A DNA stretch of 64,000 bases, from NCBI RefSeq assembly GCF_000287675.1, contig NZ_ALJL01000036.1, positions 124,001 to 188,000 on the forward strand. Reading direction: 5' to 3'. Under the pieces are notes generated by a model that saw only the letters and a list, made by a program, of their open reading frames with translations, did no database searches and was not told the origin of the DNA. A program made the position numbers and the translations under genes. Below, piece by piece: positions 9,339-18,448 of this stretch; positions within the stretch are counted from its first letter, which is position 1, and each line of letters begins with the position of its first letter. Source of the stretch: Lachnoanaerobaculum sp. ICM7 (GTDB lineage: Bacteria > Bacillota > Clostridia > Lachnospirales > Lachnospiraceae).

Positions 9339-10568
9339 ATGAATCCAAAGGTACTTGGAATCGCTTTATCGGATATAAGTACAAATCTTATATTTTACCC
9401 CGATGATGAAGCATTAATTTTCCCCACTGTTATAAGCAAAAAAAAGGGTGAAGATGCCTGGGTAGTGGGTGAAGATGCTTATGCTTTGGCATTGGACGGA
9501 AAAGGTATAATTACCGATAAATTATTAAAATTGACAAGAAAAGACGGTATAGCAACCATTGACGGTACAAGATATGAAGGAAAAGAAATATTGAAAATTT
9601 ACTTCAGAGAAATAATAAATGCCGGAATGGAAAAATTATATAAGGAAAAGCCTGATGAAGTAGTTGTAGCTATGTCAGGTTTGGAAGAAGACATAGTCGG
9701 TGATATAAGGGCGGCCTTTGTAGGACTTGGTTATCAACCGAACCATATACATATAATCAGCAAGGAAGAAAGCTTTATCTATTTTGTTCTTTCATTAAAA
9801 AAAGATATATGGAACAATAAAGTGGGAATGTACGATCTTTCTGATGTAAGTCTTACATACTATGAAATGCTTGTAAACAGAAATTCAAGAAAACTGCTTG
9901 TTAATGCGGAGTCTGAAAATATGGATGAGGCTTTTAACCTGCAGATACTTAATAATCCGTCAGGAGCCAAGCTTGCAGATAAGATTTTGACTTCAGTTGC
10001 CGAGAAAGTAATGGATAAGAAAAAATTTTCATCTATTTTTCTCACAGGGCAGGTGTTTGCAGAACATGAGTGGGCAGACGGATTTATAAGTTATCTGTGT
10101 TCAAGAGGTAAGGTATATCTTGATACAAATATTTTCGCAAAAGGTGCGGCATTTAAAGGTGTTGACCTTGCGAGTGAGAACTCCATATATAATTTAACTG
10201 CAATTTGTGAAGGAAGACTGAGGTCGGATGTTTATATAAATGTAGAGAACAACGGTAAAGACGGAAAGATATACCTTGCAAAGGCCGGAGACTTTTGGGA
10301 TGAACCCGATACTGAACTTTTAATGATACCTGATGAGAAGGAAGTAATTGATATCAGTGTGGCAGGTATTGACGGTAAGGTCAAGAAAAACATTCCTATT
10401 GTACTGGACTTTCTACCTAAAAGGCCTATAAAGACAAGAAGATTTTATTTCAGAACAAAATTTTTGGACGATAAAATCATGAATGTCGAAATAGAGGATG
10501 CAGGCTTTGGAGATATGTATCCGCCTACCGATGTAAAGAGAAATATCGAGGTAAATATATGGGATTAA
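9339..10568 (+). CDS. DUF5716 family protein with an actin/Hsp70-like fold
   Basis: I chose the ATG at 9339 (MNPKVLGIAL) because GGGAG precedes it. An in-frame ATG at 9327 would add four residues. The 409-residue protein starts with an alternating strand pattern (LGIALSDISTNLIFY). It later has GMYDLSDVSLTYYEM and IFLTGQVF at positions where Hsp70/actin ATPases carry phosphate 1, phosphate 2 and adenosine motifs. The classical glycines and acidic residues are largely missing, so ATP hydrolysis is doubtful. The DUF5716 name is from memory of gene pairs with DUF5717. The fold call is inference. Confidence 0.6.
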   Translation: MNPKVLGIALSDISTNLIFYPDDEALIFPTVISKKKGEDAWVVGEDAYALALDGKGIITDKLLKLTRKDGIATIDGTRYEGKEILKIYFREIINAGMEKLYKEKPDEVVVAMSGLEEDIVGDIRAAFVGLGYQPNHIHIISKEESFIYFVLSLKKDIWNNKVGMYDLSDVSLTYYEMLVNRNSRKLLVNAESENMDEAFNLQILNNPSGAKLADKILTSVAEKVMDKKKFSSIFLTGQVFAEHEWADGFISYLCSRGKVYLDTNIFAKGAAFKGVDLASENSIYNLTAICEGRLRSDVYINVENNGKDGKIYLAKAGDFWDEPDTELLMIPDEKEVIDISVAGIDGKVKKNIPIVLDFLPKRPIKTRRFYFRTKFLDDKIMNVEIEDAGFGDMYPPTDVKRNIEVNIWD

Positions 10569-11377
10569 TACTATGTGAAGCCTTAAAAGTAAAAAAGCCT
10601 TTCAATATAGAAGTATTATCACTGAACATACACAGTTATGAAGAGTTGTGCTATATAATATTTGAGAATCCCATTTTAGTCACCGAGGGAATAGTAAGTG
10701 ATGCTTTGGTTGAATTTATAAGGGATGAATTGAATTTAGAAGTCTTAGCCGATAATGTGAAAAGAAAAATGTCCAACGGAACGGCTGATGAGGATATTTT
10801 GGTATATATCATTGATTCATGCAGTCTGTACAATAATGCAGAGACAATAATTTTCAGAAATGCCATGGGAAAGATAAAGAAAATGGCGGTACATGAAGTT
10901 GCCAAGCAAAGAGCGGACTATATGTTTTATATAGGAAAGTATGATTTGGCAAAAAAGTACTATCTGGAAATCCTTGATATGGATACAAAGGCTGAGAACG
11001 GTTTTATAGGAAGTGTGTATCATAATCTCGGTGTTATTTATGCAAATCTTTTTTTGTATGAAGAGGCTTCGGATGCGTTGAAAAAGTCATATGAACTTAC
11101 AAATGATGATGTGATTTTGATGGAAATATATTTTCTTAAGAGAATATTTATATCATCATATGAGGAAGAAAACGATGAGGAAATGGGTAAACTCTTAAAA
11201 ACCGATTTGGCAGGTGAAGCCAAGAAAGCTTTTGATATAGCGTTAGAAGGCGTTGGTGAAAGTGAAAGAATAAAGAATGTAAATTCAATATTCGATATGG
11301 AAGATACGACAAGGAAGAAAAAAGTTTTAGGTGATTATATCGCTGATTTAAAAGCGGATTACAGAAATATGAAATAA
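10559..11377 (+). CDS. TPR-like helical protein of unknown function
   Basis: The 272-residue protein overlaps the preceding gene by 10 bases and has a GAGG site in its end, so the two are translationally coupled. Residues about 115-185 read as tandem tetratricopeptide helices: DYMFYIGKYDLAKKYYLEIL, then YHNLGVIYANLFLYEEASDAL. No membrane segment or enzyme motif is visible. It belongs to the DUF5717-DUF5716 set and probably acts as a scaffold or partner for them. The family is not recognised by name. Confidence 0.65.
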   Translation: MGLILCEALKVKKPFNIEVLSLNIHSYEELCYIIFENPILVTEGIVSDALVEFIRDELNLEVLADNVKRKMSNGTADEDILVYIIDSCSLYNNAETIIFRNAMGKIKKMAVHEVAKQRADYMFYIGKYDLAKKYYLEILDMDTKAENGFIGSVYHNLGVIYANLFLYEEASDALKKSYELTNDDVILMEIYFLKRIFISSYEEENDEEMGKLLKTDLAGEAKKAFDIALEGVGESERIKNVNSIFDMEDTTRKKKVLGDYIADLKADYRNMK

Positions 11378-11388
11378 GGCAGGTAGAT

Positions 11389-14031
11389 ATGAAAGAATTG
11401 GAAAAGACATACAGCCCTGAAAAAATAGAGGGCAGAATATATAAAAAATGGTTGGAAGAAAAGTACTTCCATGCAAAGGTAAATAAGGATAAAAAGCCTT
11501 TTACAATTATAATGCCGCCGCCAAATATCACAGGTCAGCTGCATATGGGACATGCACTTGATAATACTATGCAGGATATCCTGATAAGATATAAGAGAAT
11601 GGCCGGATATGAGGCGCTTTGGCAGCCGGGAACGGACCATGCGGCTATCGCTACAGAGGTAAAGGTTATTGAAAAGCTTAAAGCCGAGGGCAAGGATAAG
11701 CACGAGCTTGGAAGAGAAGGCTTTTTAAAGGAAGCCTGGGCATGGAGAAATGATTACGGTACAAGAATAATCAATCAGCTTCAAAGACTTGGTTCATCTG
11801 CAGACTGGGACAGAGAAAGATTTACCATGGATGAACAGGGACAAAAGGCTGTAAAGGAAGTTTTCCTCAGATTATATGAAAAAGGGTATATTTACAAAGG
11901 TAGCAGGATTATAAACTGGTGTCCTGTTTGTAAAACATCTATCTCAGATGCCGAGGTTGAACATATTGAGATGGACGGCAATTTCTGGCATATAAAGTAT
12001 CCTGTTGTAGGAGAAGAAGGAAAATTTGTCGAGATTGCCACAACAAGGCCTGAGACACTTCTTGGAGATACTGCGGTTGCGGTAAATCCGTTGGATGAAA
12101 GATATAAAGATATCATAGGTAAAAAGCTGGTACTGCCATTGGTAGGAAGAGAAATACCTGTAGTAGCTGATGAATATGTTGACAAAGAGTTCGGAACAGG
12201 CTGTGTTAAGATAACACCTGCACATGACCCTAACGACTTTGAGGTAGGAAAAAGACATAATCTGCCTGAAATCAATATAATGCATGATGATGCGACTATT
12301 GATATGCCGGGAAGCAAGTATGACGGACTTGACAGATATGAGGCAAGAAAACTTATAGTAAATGATCTAAAAGAAGCAGGTCTCTTGGTAAAGGTGGTTC
12401 CTCACAGCCACAATGTAGGTAGACATGACAGATGTAAGACAGTTGTAGAGCCGCTTATAAAGCCGCAATGGTTTGTAGCTATGAACGAGATGGCAAAGCC
12501 TGCAATAAAGGCGATTGAGACGGGAGAACTTAAGTTTGTACCTGAAAGCTATGCAAAGACGTATTTACATTGGCTTGAAAATATAAGAGACTGGTGTATT
12601 TCAAGACAGCTTTGGTGGGGACATCAGATACCTGCATATACATGTGAAAAATGCGGTGAGATAACGGTTGCAAGAGAAAAACCTGAAAGCTGTCCGAAAT
12701 GCGGATGCCATGAGCTTGTACAGGACGAGGATACTTTGGATACTTGGTTTTCATCAGCACTTTGGCCTTTCTCAACACTGGGATGGCCTGAGGATACTGA
12801 GGAAATGAAGTACTTCTATCCCACGGATGTTCTTGTAACAGGTTATGATATTATATTCTTCTGGGTAGTAAGAATGGTGTTCTCAGGTTATGAGCAGACC
12901 GGAAAATCACCTTTCCATACTGTTCTTATACATGGACTTGTAAGAGATTCCGAGGGTAGAAAGATGAGTAAATCTCTCGGAAACGGTATCGATCCGCTTG
13001 AGGTAATAGACAAGTATGGTGCGGATGCGCTTAGAATGATGCTTATTACAGGAAATGCACCTGGAAATGATATGAGATTCTACTATGAGAGAGTGGAAAG
13101 TGCCAGAAACTTTGCAAATAAGATCTGGAATGCCGCAAGACTTATCATGATGAACATAGGTGAGGACAAGCCGGGTAAAATAGACAATTCAAAGCTTATG
13201 CTTTCAGATAAGTGGATACTTTCAAAGGCAAACAAACTTATAAAGGAAGTTACAACAAATCTGGATAAATTTGAACTTGGTATAGCACTTTCAAAGATAT
13301 ACGACTTTGCATGGGAAGAGTTCTGTGACTGGTATATCGAGATGGTAAAGGTAAGACTTTGGAATAAGGAAGACGAAAGTAGAGAAACTGCACTTGCCGT
13401 ACTTATATATGTTCTTAACAACATACTTAAGCTTTTACATCCTTTTATGCCTTTTATCACAGAGGAAATATATTGTACCGTAAATGAAGATGTCAAGAGT
13501 ATAATGATTGAGCCTTGGCCTGTAGAAAATCCCGAGTACAATTTTGAGGATGATGAAAATAAAGCCGAGCTTATAAAAGAAGCCGTAAGAGCAATAAGAA
13601 ATGTAAGAGCATCTATGAATGTTCCTCCTTCACATAAGGCAAAGGGAATTGTCGTAAGTGAAAGCGAAAAGATAAGAGATACTTTTGAAAGTGCCGGAGA
13701 TTTCTTTAAGCAGCTTGCAGGACTTGATAAGCTTATAATAGATTCGGATGACAGTACTGTTGAGAAAGACTCCGTAAGAGTTGCAATACCGAATGCATCC
13801 ATATGTTTACCTTTAAAAGAGCTTGTAGATATTGAAAAAGAAGTTGAAAGACTTAAAAAAGAAGAAAAGAAGCTTATCGGTGAGGTGGCCAGATCGACAG
13901 GTATGCTTTCAAACGAGAAGTTTGTAAGCAAGGCTCCTCAGGCAAAAATAGATGAAGAAAAGAAAAAGCTTGAAAACTATGAGCAGATGCTTTCACAGGT
14001 AAGAGAGCAGCTTGCAAGATTAGCCGACTGA
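11389..14031 (+). CDS. valS: Valyl-tRNA synthetase
   Basis: The 880-residue class I synthetase charges tRNA-Val. It has the HIGH-type motif in PPNITGQLHMGHALDNT (about residue 45), the editing domain (TTRPETLLGDTAVAVNP), a zinc-like CEKCGEITVAREKPESCPKCG insert, KMSKSLGNGIDPLEVID, an anticodon-binding domain and the C-terminal coiled-coil arm typical of ValRS. It starts 11 bases after the TPR-like gene, so no T-box leader precedes it, unlike many Firmicute valS genes. It is followed by folC with one base between stop and start. Confidence 0.97.
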   Translation: MKELEKTYSPEKIEGRIYKKWLEEKYFHAKVNKDKKPFTIIMPPPNITGQLHMGHALDNTMQDILIRYKRMAGYEALWQPGTDHAAIATEVKVIEKLKAEGKDKHELGREGFLKEAWAWRNDYGTRIINQLQRLGSSADWDRERFTMDEQGQKAVKEVFLRLYEKGYIYKGSRIINWCPVCKTSISDAEVEHIEMDGNFWHIKYPVVGEEGKFVEIATTRPETLLGDTAVAVNPLDERYKDIIGKKLVLPLVGREIPVVADEYVDKEFGTGCVKITPAHDPNDFEVGKRHNLPEINIMHDDATIDMPGSKYDGLDRYEARKLIVNDLKEAGLLVKVVPHSHNVGRHDRCKTVVEPLIKPQWFVAMNEMAKPAIKAIETGELKFVPESYAKTYLHWLENIRDWCISRQLWWGHQIPAYTCEKCGEITVAREKPESCPKCGCHELVQDEDTLDTWFSSALWPFSTLGWPEDTEEMKYFYPTDVLVTGYDIIFFWVVRMVFSGYEQTGKSPFHTVLIHGLVRDSEGRKMSKSLGNGIDPLEVIDKYGADALRMMLITGNAPGNDMRFYYERVESARNFANKIWNAARLIMMNIGEDKPGKIDNSKLMLSDKWILSKANKLIKEVTTNLDKFELGIALSKIYDFAWEEFCDWYIEMVKVRLWNKEDESRETALAVLIYVLNNILKLLHPFMPFITEEIYCTVNEDVKSIMIEPWPVENPEYNFEDDENKAELIKEAVRAIRNVRASMNVPPSHKAKGIVVSESEKIRDTFESAGDFFKQLAGLDKLIIDSDDSTVEKDSVRVAIPNASICLPLKELVDIEKEVERLKKEEKKLIGEVARSTGMLSNEKFVSKAPQAKIDEEKKKLENYEQMLSQVREQLARLAD

Positions 14032-14032
14032 T

Positions 14033-15235
14033 ATGAATGAAAAAGAATATATAGAGAGCATTTCCATGTGGGCCAAAAAAAAGAATTCACTTTCGGAAGT
14101 AAGAAAGAACATTGAAATTCTGGGTATAAAGCTGCCGAAAGTAATACATGTGGCCGGTACCAACGGGAAAGGCTCCGTATGTGCATATCTCAGCAATATT
14201 CTTGTAGAAAATCATATGAAAGTGGGAACATTTATCTCCCCTCATTTGATTGAAGTAAATGAAAGAATATTGCTTGATATGACACCTATAAGCGATAGAG
14301 AACTTGAGACTATATCAAAATACGTAAGGGAAAAACTTGGTAATTCCGATACGCCTCCTACATATTTTGAATATATCTTCTATATCGCAACTGTATTTTT
14401 TTCAAAAACAAATCCGGATTATGTAATACTTGAAACCGGTATGGGTGGGCGACTTGATGTAACAAATGTTTTTGAAGATACATTAAGTATTATTACAAGC
14501 ATAGGCATGGATCATATGCAATTTCTCGGAAACAGTATAAAAGAAATTGCTTATGAAAAGGCCGGTATTATTAAGTATAATTCCACAGTAATCTTTGATG
14601 ACTCAAATGAAGAGGCAAATGAGATAATAAGAGAATTTGCCAAAGCTAAAGAGGCAAAAATTATACCGCTTTCCGATTTTGACTATGAAAGCCTGAAATT
14701 TACATATGTAAAGTACAAAAAGAAAGCGGCTGCACTTGCTATACTTGGAGCAGGGCAGCTGCTTAATACTATAGATAATATAGATGAAGCTGTAACAAAG
14801 ACTGTATGGCATGGAAGAATGGAAGAGATAGAAAAGGATATTATTATTGACGGAGCACATAATGAACCGGCAATTATAGAGTTTACAGAAAATGCAATGA
14901 AGCTTGCAAAAGTAAATAATAAGAAAATCAAGCTTTTGATCTCGGTAGTAAGGGATAAAGAGGTGGAAAGGATTTTTGATATTATTACTTCCAAGCTTGA
15001 GGTAAAAAAATACTATCTGACAGCCATAAATTCTTACAGAAGCAATTCTACGGATGAGCTTTATAATAGCTTAAATATACTTTTAGAAAAAAATAAAAGA
15101 CAGTCAAAGATAAGTTGCTATAATAGCAGTATAGAGGCCTTTAACGAAGCAAAAAAAGAAAAGGCTGATGATGAAATTTTGTTTTGTGTTGGTTCATTAT
15201 ATTTAATGGGAGAGATATTAGAGGGAAACAGATGA
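14033..15235 (+). CDS. folC: Bifunctional folylpolyglutamate synthase / dihydrofolate synthase
   Basis: The 400-residue Mur-ligase-family enzyme adds glutamate to dihydropteroate and folates. The ATP-binding loop is HVAGTNGKGSVCAYL. LETGMGGRLDVTN and SIGMDHMQFLGNSIKEIAYEKAGI are family signatures, and IIDGAHNEPAI marks the C-terminal domain. At 400 residues it is slightly short for the family (about 420-430). It sits directly behind valS, a pairing common in Firmicutes, and has no strong ribosome binding site of its own, so it probably depends on coupling to valS. Confidence 0.95.
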   Translation: MNEKEYIESISMWAKKKNSLSEVRKNIEILGIKLPKVIHVAGTNGKGSVCAYLSNILVENHMKVGTFISPHLIEVNERILLDMTPISDRELETISKYVREKLGNSDTPPTYFEYIFYIATVFFSKTNPDYVILETGMGGRLDVTNVFEDTLSIITSIGMDHMQFLGNSIKEIAYEKAGIIKYNSTVIFDDSNEEANEIIREFAKAKEAKIIPLSDFDYESLKFTYVKYKKKAAALAILGAGQLLNTIDNIDEAVTKTVWHGRMEEIEKDIIIDGAHNEPAIIEFTENAMKLAKVNNKKIKLLISVVRDKEVERIFDIITSKLEVKKYYLTAINSYRSNSTDELYNSLNILLEKNKRQSKISCYNSSIEAFNEAKKEKADDEILFCVGSLYLMGEILEGNR

Positions 15236-15372
15236 TAGATTTTGAGGAAGAATTAAGAAAATTTAAGCCTTCACCGGATATTTCCGCAGTGGAGGATATT
15301 ATAGCAAAAAGTGATATTTCAGATATGAATGATATTTTGATGGAATTGTTGAAAGAGCAAGTAAAGGGCTGA
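15232..15372 (+). CDS. Small acidic protein, 46 residues
   Basis: The ATG at 15232 overlaps the folC stop (ATGA arrangement) with GAGGG just upstream, so translation is likely coupled to folC. The product is acidic and helical (MIDFEEELRKFKPS, then DMNDILMELLKEQ) with no membrane segment. One base separates it from the next gene. The tight packing and good start support a real gene. No family is recognised. It could be an adaptor for the downstream TPR protein, which is inference. Confidence 0.6.
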   Translation: MIDFEEELRKFKPSPDISAVEDIIAKSDISDMNDILMELLKEQVKG

Positions 15373-15373
15373 T

Positions 15374-16711
15374 ATGAAGAAAAACAGACGTCTGGAACAG
15401 ATATCAAACGGTTATTATAATTTGGGATTGTCTCTTGCAAAGGAAAGGAATTTATCTTCCGCATTGAATGCGTTAAGCATATCTTTGGGATTGAATAAGA
15501 AAAATACCGATGCCAGAAATCTATACGGACTTATACAGTTTGAAATGGGCGAAGAGACCAAGGCTTTGATTTCATGGGTTATAAGTATAAATATTAATCC
15601 TATAAACAATCCGGCACAGAATTATTTGCAAAAATTGAGAAATAAATCCGCTTACCTGGAAAAATCACAGGATGCCATTTCAAAATATAATAAGGCGATT
15701 TCTCAAATAAAGACTGTAAATTATGATATGGCAAGGATAACATTAAAGCAGGCTGTAGATATAAGACCGCATTTTGTAAAGGCAATGCTCGCACTGGCAC
15801 TTCTCGATATCAGAGAAGGAAAATCCAGTGAGGCAAAAAAGCTTTTGGATAATGTGCTTTCAATCGACAGATTCAATACAAAGGCTATCACTTATCTTGA
15901 AGAGATGAAACCTTTGACTGAAAAAAAAGCAAGGAAAGAAAAATTAAGTGTTATAGGCAGTCCCGTAAAGAAGGAAAAAACTGTAGAAAATGCAAATAAC
16001 GGTATGCCTGTAACCGAGATATATAAGAATTATTCGGGAATGTTTACAGCTATCAATGTAGGAATAGGATTGATAGTAGGTGCCTGTGCAATGGTATTTT
16101 TATATATGCCTACTATGAAGGTAGCATTAAATAACGCACATAATAAAGAAATTGTAGAAATATCACAACAACTTAATGATGTAAATTTATCCATAGAAAC
16201 TCTGAAGAGTGAAAATGAAGGATTGAACGAACAGGTAAATAAACTTACAGAAGTAAATAACACATCAACAGAGAATATGAACTATAAACTTTTGCAGTAT
16301 GTTTATTTCTTAGGTCTTATAAAAGAGTACAATACAAAAAATTATACAAGGGCTGCCGAGATATTCTCAAATCTGGATGTAGGTCAGCTTACTGATGTTG
16401 ACAACGGGTTGGGGATATCCGTAACAGGCACATTTGCCGAAATGGCACCTAAGATGAGAGAAGAGGGACCTAAACTGTTACTTAAAGTTGCGGACGGACT
16501 TAACAGATCCGGTGATTTTGCCGGAGCCATAGGCTATTATGACGCCGCTCTTAGAATATCTCCGGATTATGTGGAAGCCAAGTATAAGAAAGCTTTGGCA
16601 TACAAGACTATGGGTGATGTTGATACTGCAAATAATCTGTTTACAGAAATTATTACAAATTATCCTGATGACAGGTTTGCAAATGAATCAAAGAAAGAAA
16701 GAGGTTATTGA
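15374..16711 (+). CDS. Membrane-anchored TPR protein
   Basis: The 445-residue protein has N-terminal tetratricopeptide repeats (residues about 12-180, for example NGYYNLGLSLAKERNLSSAL), one membrane helix at about 223-246 (AINVGIGLIVGACAMVFLYM), a coiled coil at about 255-300, and C-terminal TPR repeats at about 375-435 (LNRSGDFAGAIGYYDAALRI). The arrangement suggests an inner TPR domain and an outer TPR domain tied across the membrane, possibly a cell-envelope scaffold. The stop overlaps the start of the next gene. Confidence 0.75.
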   Translation: MKKNRRLEQISNGYYNLGLSLAKERNLSSALNALSISLGLNKKNTDARNLYGLIQFEMGEETKALISWVISININPINNPAQNYLQKLRNKSAYLEKSQDAISKYNKAISQIKTVNYDMARITLKQAVDIRPHFVKAMLALALLDIREGKSSEAKKLLDNVLSIDRFNTKAITYLEEMKPLTEKKARKEKLSVIGSPVKKEKTVENANNGMPVTEIYKNYSGMFTAINVGIGLIVGACAMVFLYMPTMKVALNNAHNKEIVEISQQLNDVNLSIETLKSENEGLNEQVNKLTEVNNTSTENMNYKLLQYVYFLGLIKEYNTKNYTRAAEIFSNLDVGQLTDVDNGLGISVTGTFAEMAPKMREEGPKLLLKVADGLNRSGDFAGAIGYYDAALRISPDYVEAKYKKALAYKTMGDVDTANNLFTEIITNYPDDRFANESKKERGY

Positions 16712-17256
16712 TGAATAATATTTCAAGTGCAAAATATTTTTCGCTTTTTTCAGGAATAATATTCTTGATAGTTGGAATATATGTGATTGTAAATCCTTTG
16801 TTTATTGCAGGTACAATAAATATTATATTATGTGTGCTGCTGTTAATAGAGGGAATTTCTCAAATAAGCGCCTATCTGTCTGAGAAAAAAGAAGGCAGAA
16901 GTATTTGGAGACTGATTGAAGGTGTTTTATCTGTTGCGGCAGGAATTTACTTTGCGGTTAAAGATTCTCTGGGATTGTCCGTTGCTTTTATAGTGGCGGC
17001 AGGCATCTGGTTACTTCTTATAGGAATAAGCAGAGTATTTATGGGAATGAGAGTAGTGAAGTTTGAAAAGAATATAGGTCAGAGACTTATTTTCATTGCA
17101 ATAATTGATTTACTGCTCGGTATCATTCTTGTGATAAATCCTGTATTTGTGGCAGGCTATATTTCGGTACTTTTCGGGGTTTCATTAATAGTGCAGGCTG
17201 TGGTTGCAATATTCAGATTCTTTAGATTAAACAGAATGGAGAGAAAGTTGAAATAA
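16711..17256 (+). CDS. DUF308 (HdeD-like) membrane protein
   Basis: The 181-residue protein has six hydrophobic helices in three pairs, with the repeated pattern seen in DUF308/HdeD proteins (SGIIFLIVGIYVIVNPLF, later DLLLGIILVINPVFVAGYI). The family is widespread; in enterobacteria HdeD is linked to acid stress, but no function is shown for Clostridial members. I start at the ATG at 16711, which overlaps the upstream stop (TGATG). A TTG one codon earlier is less likely. Confidence 0.8.
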   Translation: MNNISSAKYFSLFSGIIFLIVGIYVIVNPLFIAGTINIILCVLLLIEGISQISAYLSEKKEGRSIWRLIEGVLSVAAGIYFAVKDSLGLSVAFIVAAGIWLLLIGISRVFMGMRVVKFEKNIGQRLIFIAIIDLLLGIILVINPVFVAGYISVLFGVSLIVQAVVAIFRFFRLNRMERKLK

Positions 17257-17303
17257 TACACAAAAGTGGTAAAATAGAATAAAAATATATGTGAGGTGTA
17301 TGT

Positions 17304-17954
17304 ATGAAATTTTTTATTGATACCGCAAATGTGGATGAGATCAGAGAAGTTGCTGCCTGGGGCGTGTTAGCAGGCGTTACAACAAATCCTTCATTAGTTG
17401 CAAAGTCAGGAAGAAAATTTGAGGATGTTATCAAGGAAATCACAGACATTGTAGACGGGGCTATAAGCGGTGAGGTAAAGGCTACGACTACAAAGGCTGA
17501 GGATATGATAGCCGAGGGAAGAGAAATTGCAAAGATCCATAAAAATATGGTGGTAAAGATTCCTATGACTGCTGAAGGCCTGAAGGCAATAGCTGCACTC
17601 AGTAAAGAGGGAATTGCCACAAACTGCACTTTAATCTTTACACCGCTGCAGGCACTTTTGGCTGCAAGAGCAGGTGCAAGCTATGTTTCACCATTCCTTG
17701 GAAGACTTGACGATGTGGGAACAAGAGGTGTTTCTTTGATAGAGGATATCGTTGAGATTTTTGAAATTCACGGCATAGAGACTGAGATAATTGCCGCATC
17801 CGTGCGTAACAATATGCATGTACTTGAGTGTGCCAAGGCAGGAGCAGATATTGCAACAGTACCTTATTCCGTATTTAAGTCTATGTTAAATCATCCTCTT
17901 ACAGAAGCAGGAATTGAAAAATTCATAGCGGACTATGAGAAGTCGGTTAAATAA
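17304..17954 (+). CDS. fsa: Fructose-6-phosphate aldolase / transaldolase-like protein
   Basis: The 216-residue class I aldolase belongs to the short transaldolase (TalC/FSA) family. The Schiff-base lysine lies in MVVKIPMT at residue 85, with [13 protein letters not shown] at the start, TTNPSL, and the C-terminal [10 protein letters not shown]. Members interconvert fructose 6-phosphate with dihydroxyacetone and glyceraldehyde 3-phosphate, or act as transaldolase. Nearby tkt favours a transaldolase role in the non-oxidative pentose phosphate pathway. A GAGGTG site precedes the ATG. Confidence 0.88.
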   Translation: MKFFIDTANVDEIREVAAWGVLAGVTTNPSLVAKSGRKFEDVIKEITDIVDGAISGEVKATTTKAEDMIAEGREIAKIHKNMVVKIPMTAEGLKAIAALSKEGIATNCTLIFTPLQALLAARAGASYVSPFLGRLDDVGTRGVSLIEDIVEIFEIHGIETEIIAASVRNNMHVLECAKAGADIATVPYSVFKSMLNHPLTEAGIEKFIADYEKSVK

Positions 17955-17956
17955 CA

Positions 17957-17988
17957 ATAAAAAAGAGCCTTTATGGGCTCTTTTTTAT
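17957..17988. terminator. Terminator between fsa and rpmB (convergent)
   Basis: AAAAAAGAGCC pairs with GGGCTCTTTTTT around a short loop. Tracts on both sides allow it to work for fsa and for the converging rpmB transcript. Confidence 0.85.
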
Positions 17989-18016
17989 TGTTTGAATACG
18001 TATTCTCAAGTATTAA

Positions 18017-18202
18017 TTATGCACGCTCTACAAAACCTGAACGAAGGCATGAAGTACATACATACATCTTCTTAGATCCACCCTCTGTTTTGACCTTAAC
18101 TGACTTAACGTTAGCCTTCCATATTTTGTTGGATCTTCTATGAGAATGGCTTACTGCATTACCAAAATGAGCAGCTTTTTCGCATATTGAACATTTTGCC
18201 AC
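18017..18202 (-). CDS. rpmB: 50S ribosomal protein L28
   Basis: The 61-residue basic protein (MAKCSICEKAAHFGNAVSHS at the start) is L28 of the zinc-ribbon type: the two CxxC pairs (CSIC near residue 4 and CTSC near residue 48) are both present. It starts at a GTG codon, with AGGAGGTG a few bases upstream, which settles the start. It is encoded alone on the minus strand. Confidence 0.95.
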   Translation of the reverse strand: MAKCSICEKAAHFGNAVSHSHRRSNKIWKANVKSVKVKTEGGSKKMYVCTSCLRSGFVERA

Positions 18203-18448
18203 GGTTACACCTCCTTTAACTTTAATTATAAAGATTTATAATTATTTTGGATTGGACTTCATCACAATAGGGAAAAACCCGTGCAAAATCCATAACGGAT
18301 ATATTTTACCAAATAAAAATACTATTTGCAAGACATTTTATAATTTATTATATTGTGGTAAAATGAAAAAGATTGGAGTTCAGAGCGAAGTTTTAGATTA
18401 TCTTTATGAACCGAAAAATCGTATTGTTATGTAAAAAGGAGCATAGAA
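18203..18448. promoter_or_regulatory. Divergent regulatory gap between rpmB and tkt
   Basis: This 246-base gap holds the rpmB leader on the left and the tkt promoter on the right. TTGCAA at 18326-18331 and TATATT at 18349-18354 are 17 bases apart and would drive tkt. A 60-codon open frame (18252-18434) crosses this promoter and is not considered a gene. An AAAAGGAGC site precedes tkt. Confidence 0.5.

Noticed and set aside
13083-13931. 282-codon open frame on the minus strand inside valS
   Set aside because: It is the shadow of a long real gene, rich in Ser, Leu and Ile as expected from antisense of AT-rich coding sequence.
18252-18434. 60-codon open frame upstream of tkt
   Set aside because: It crosses the tkt promoter, has no ribosome binding site and its composition is not protein-like.
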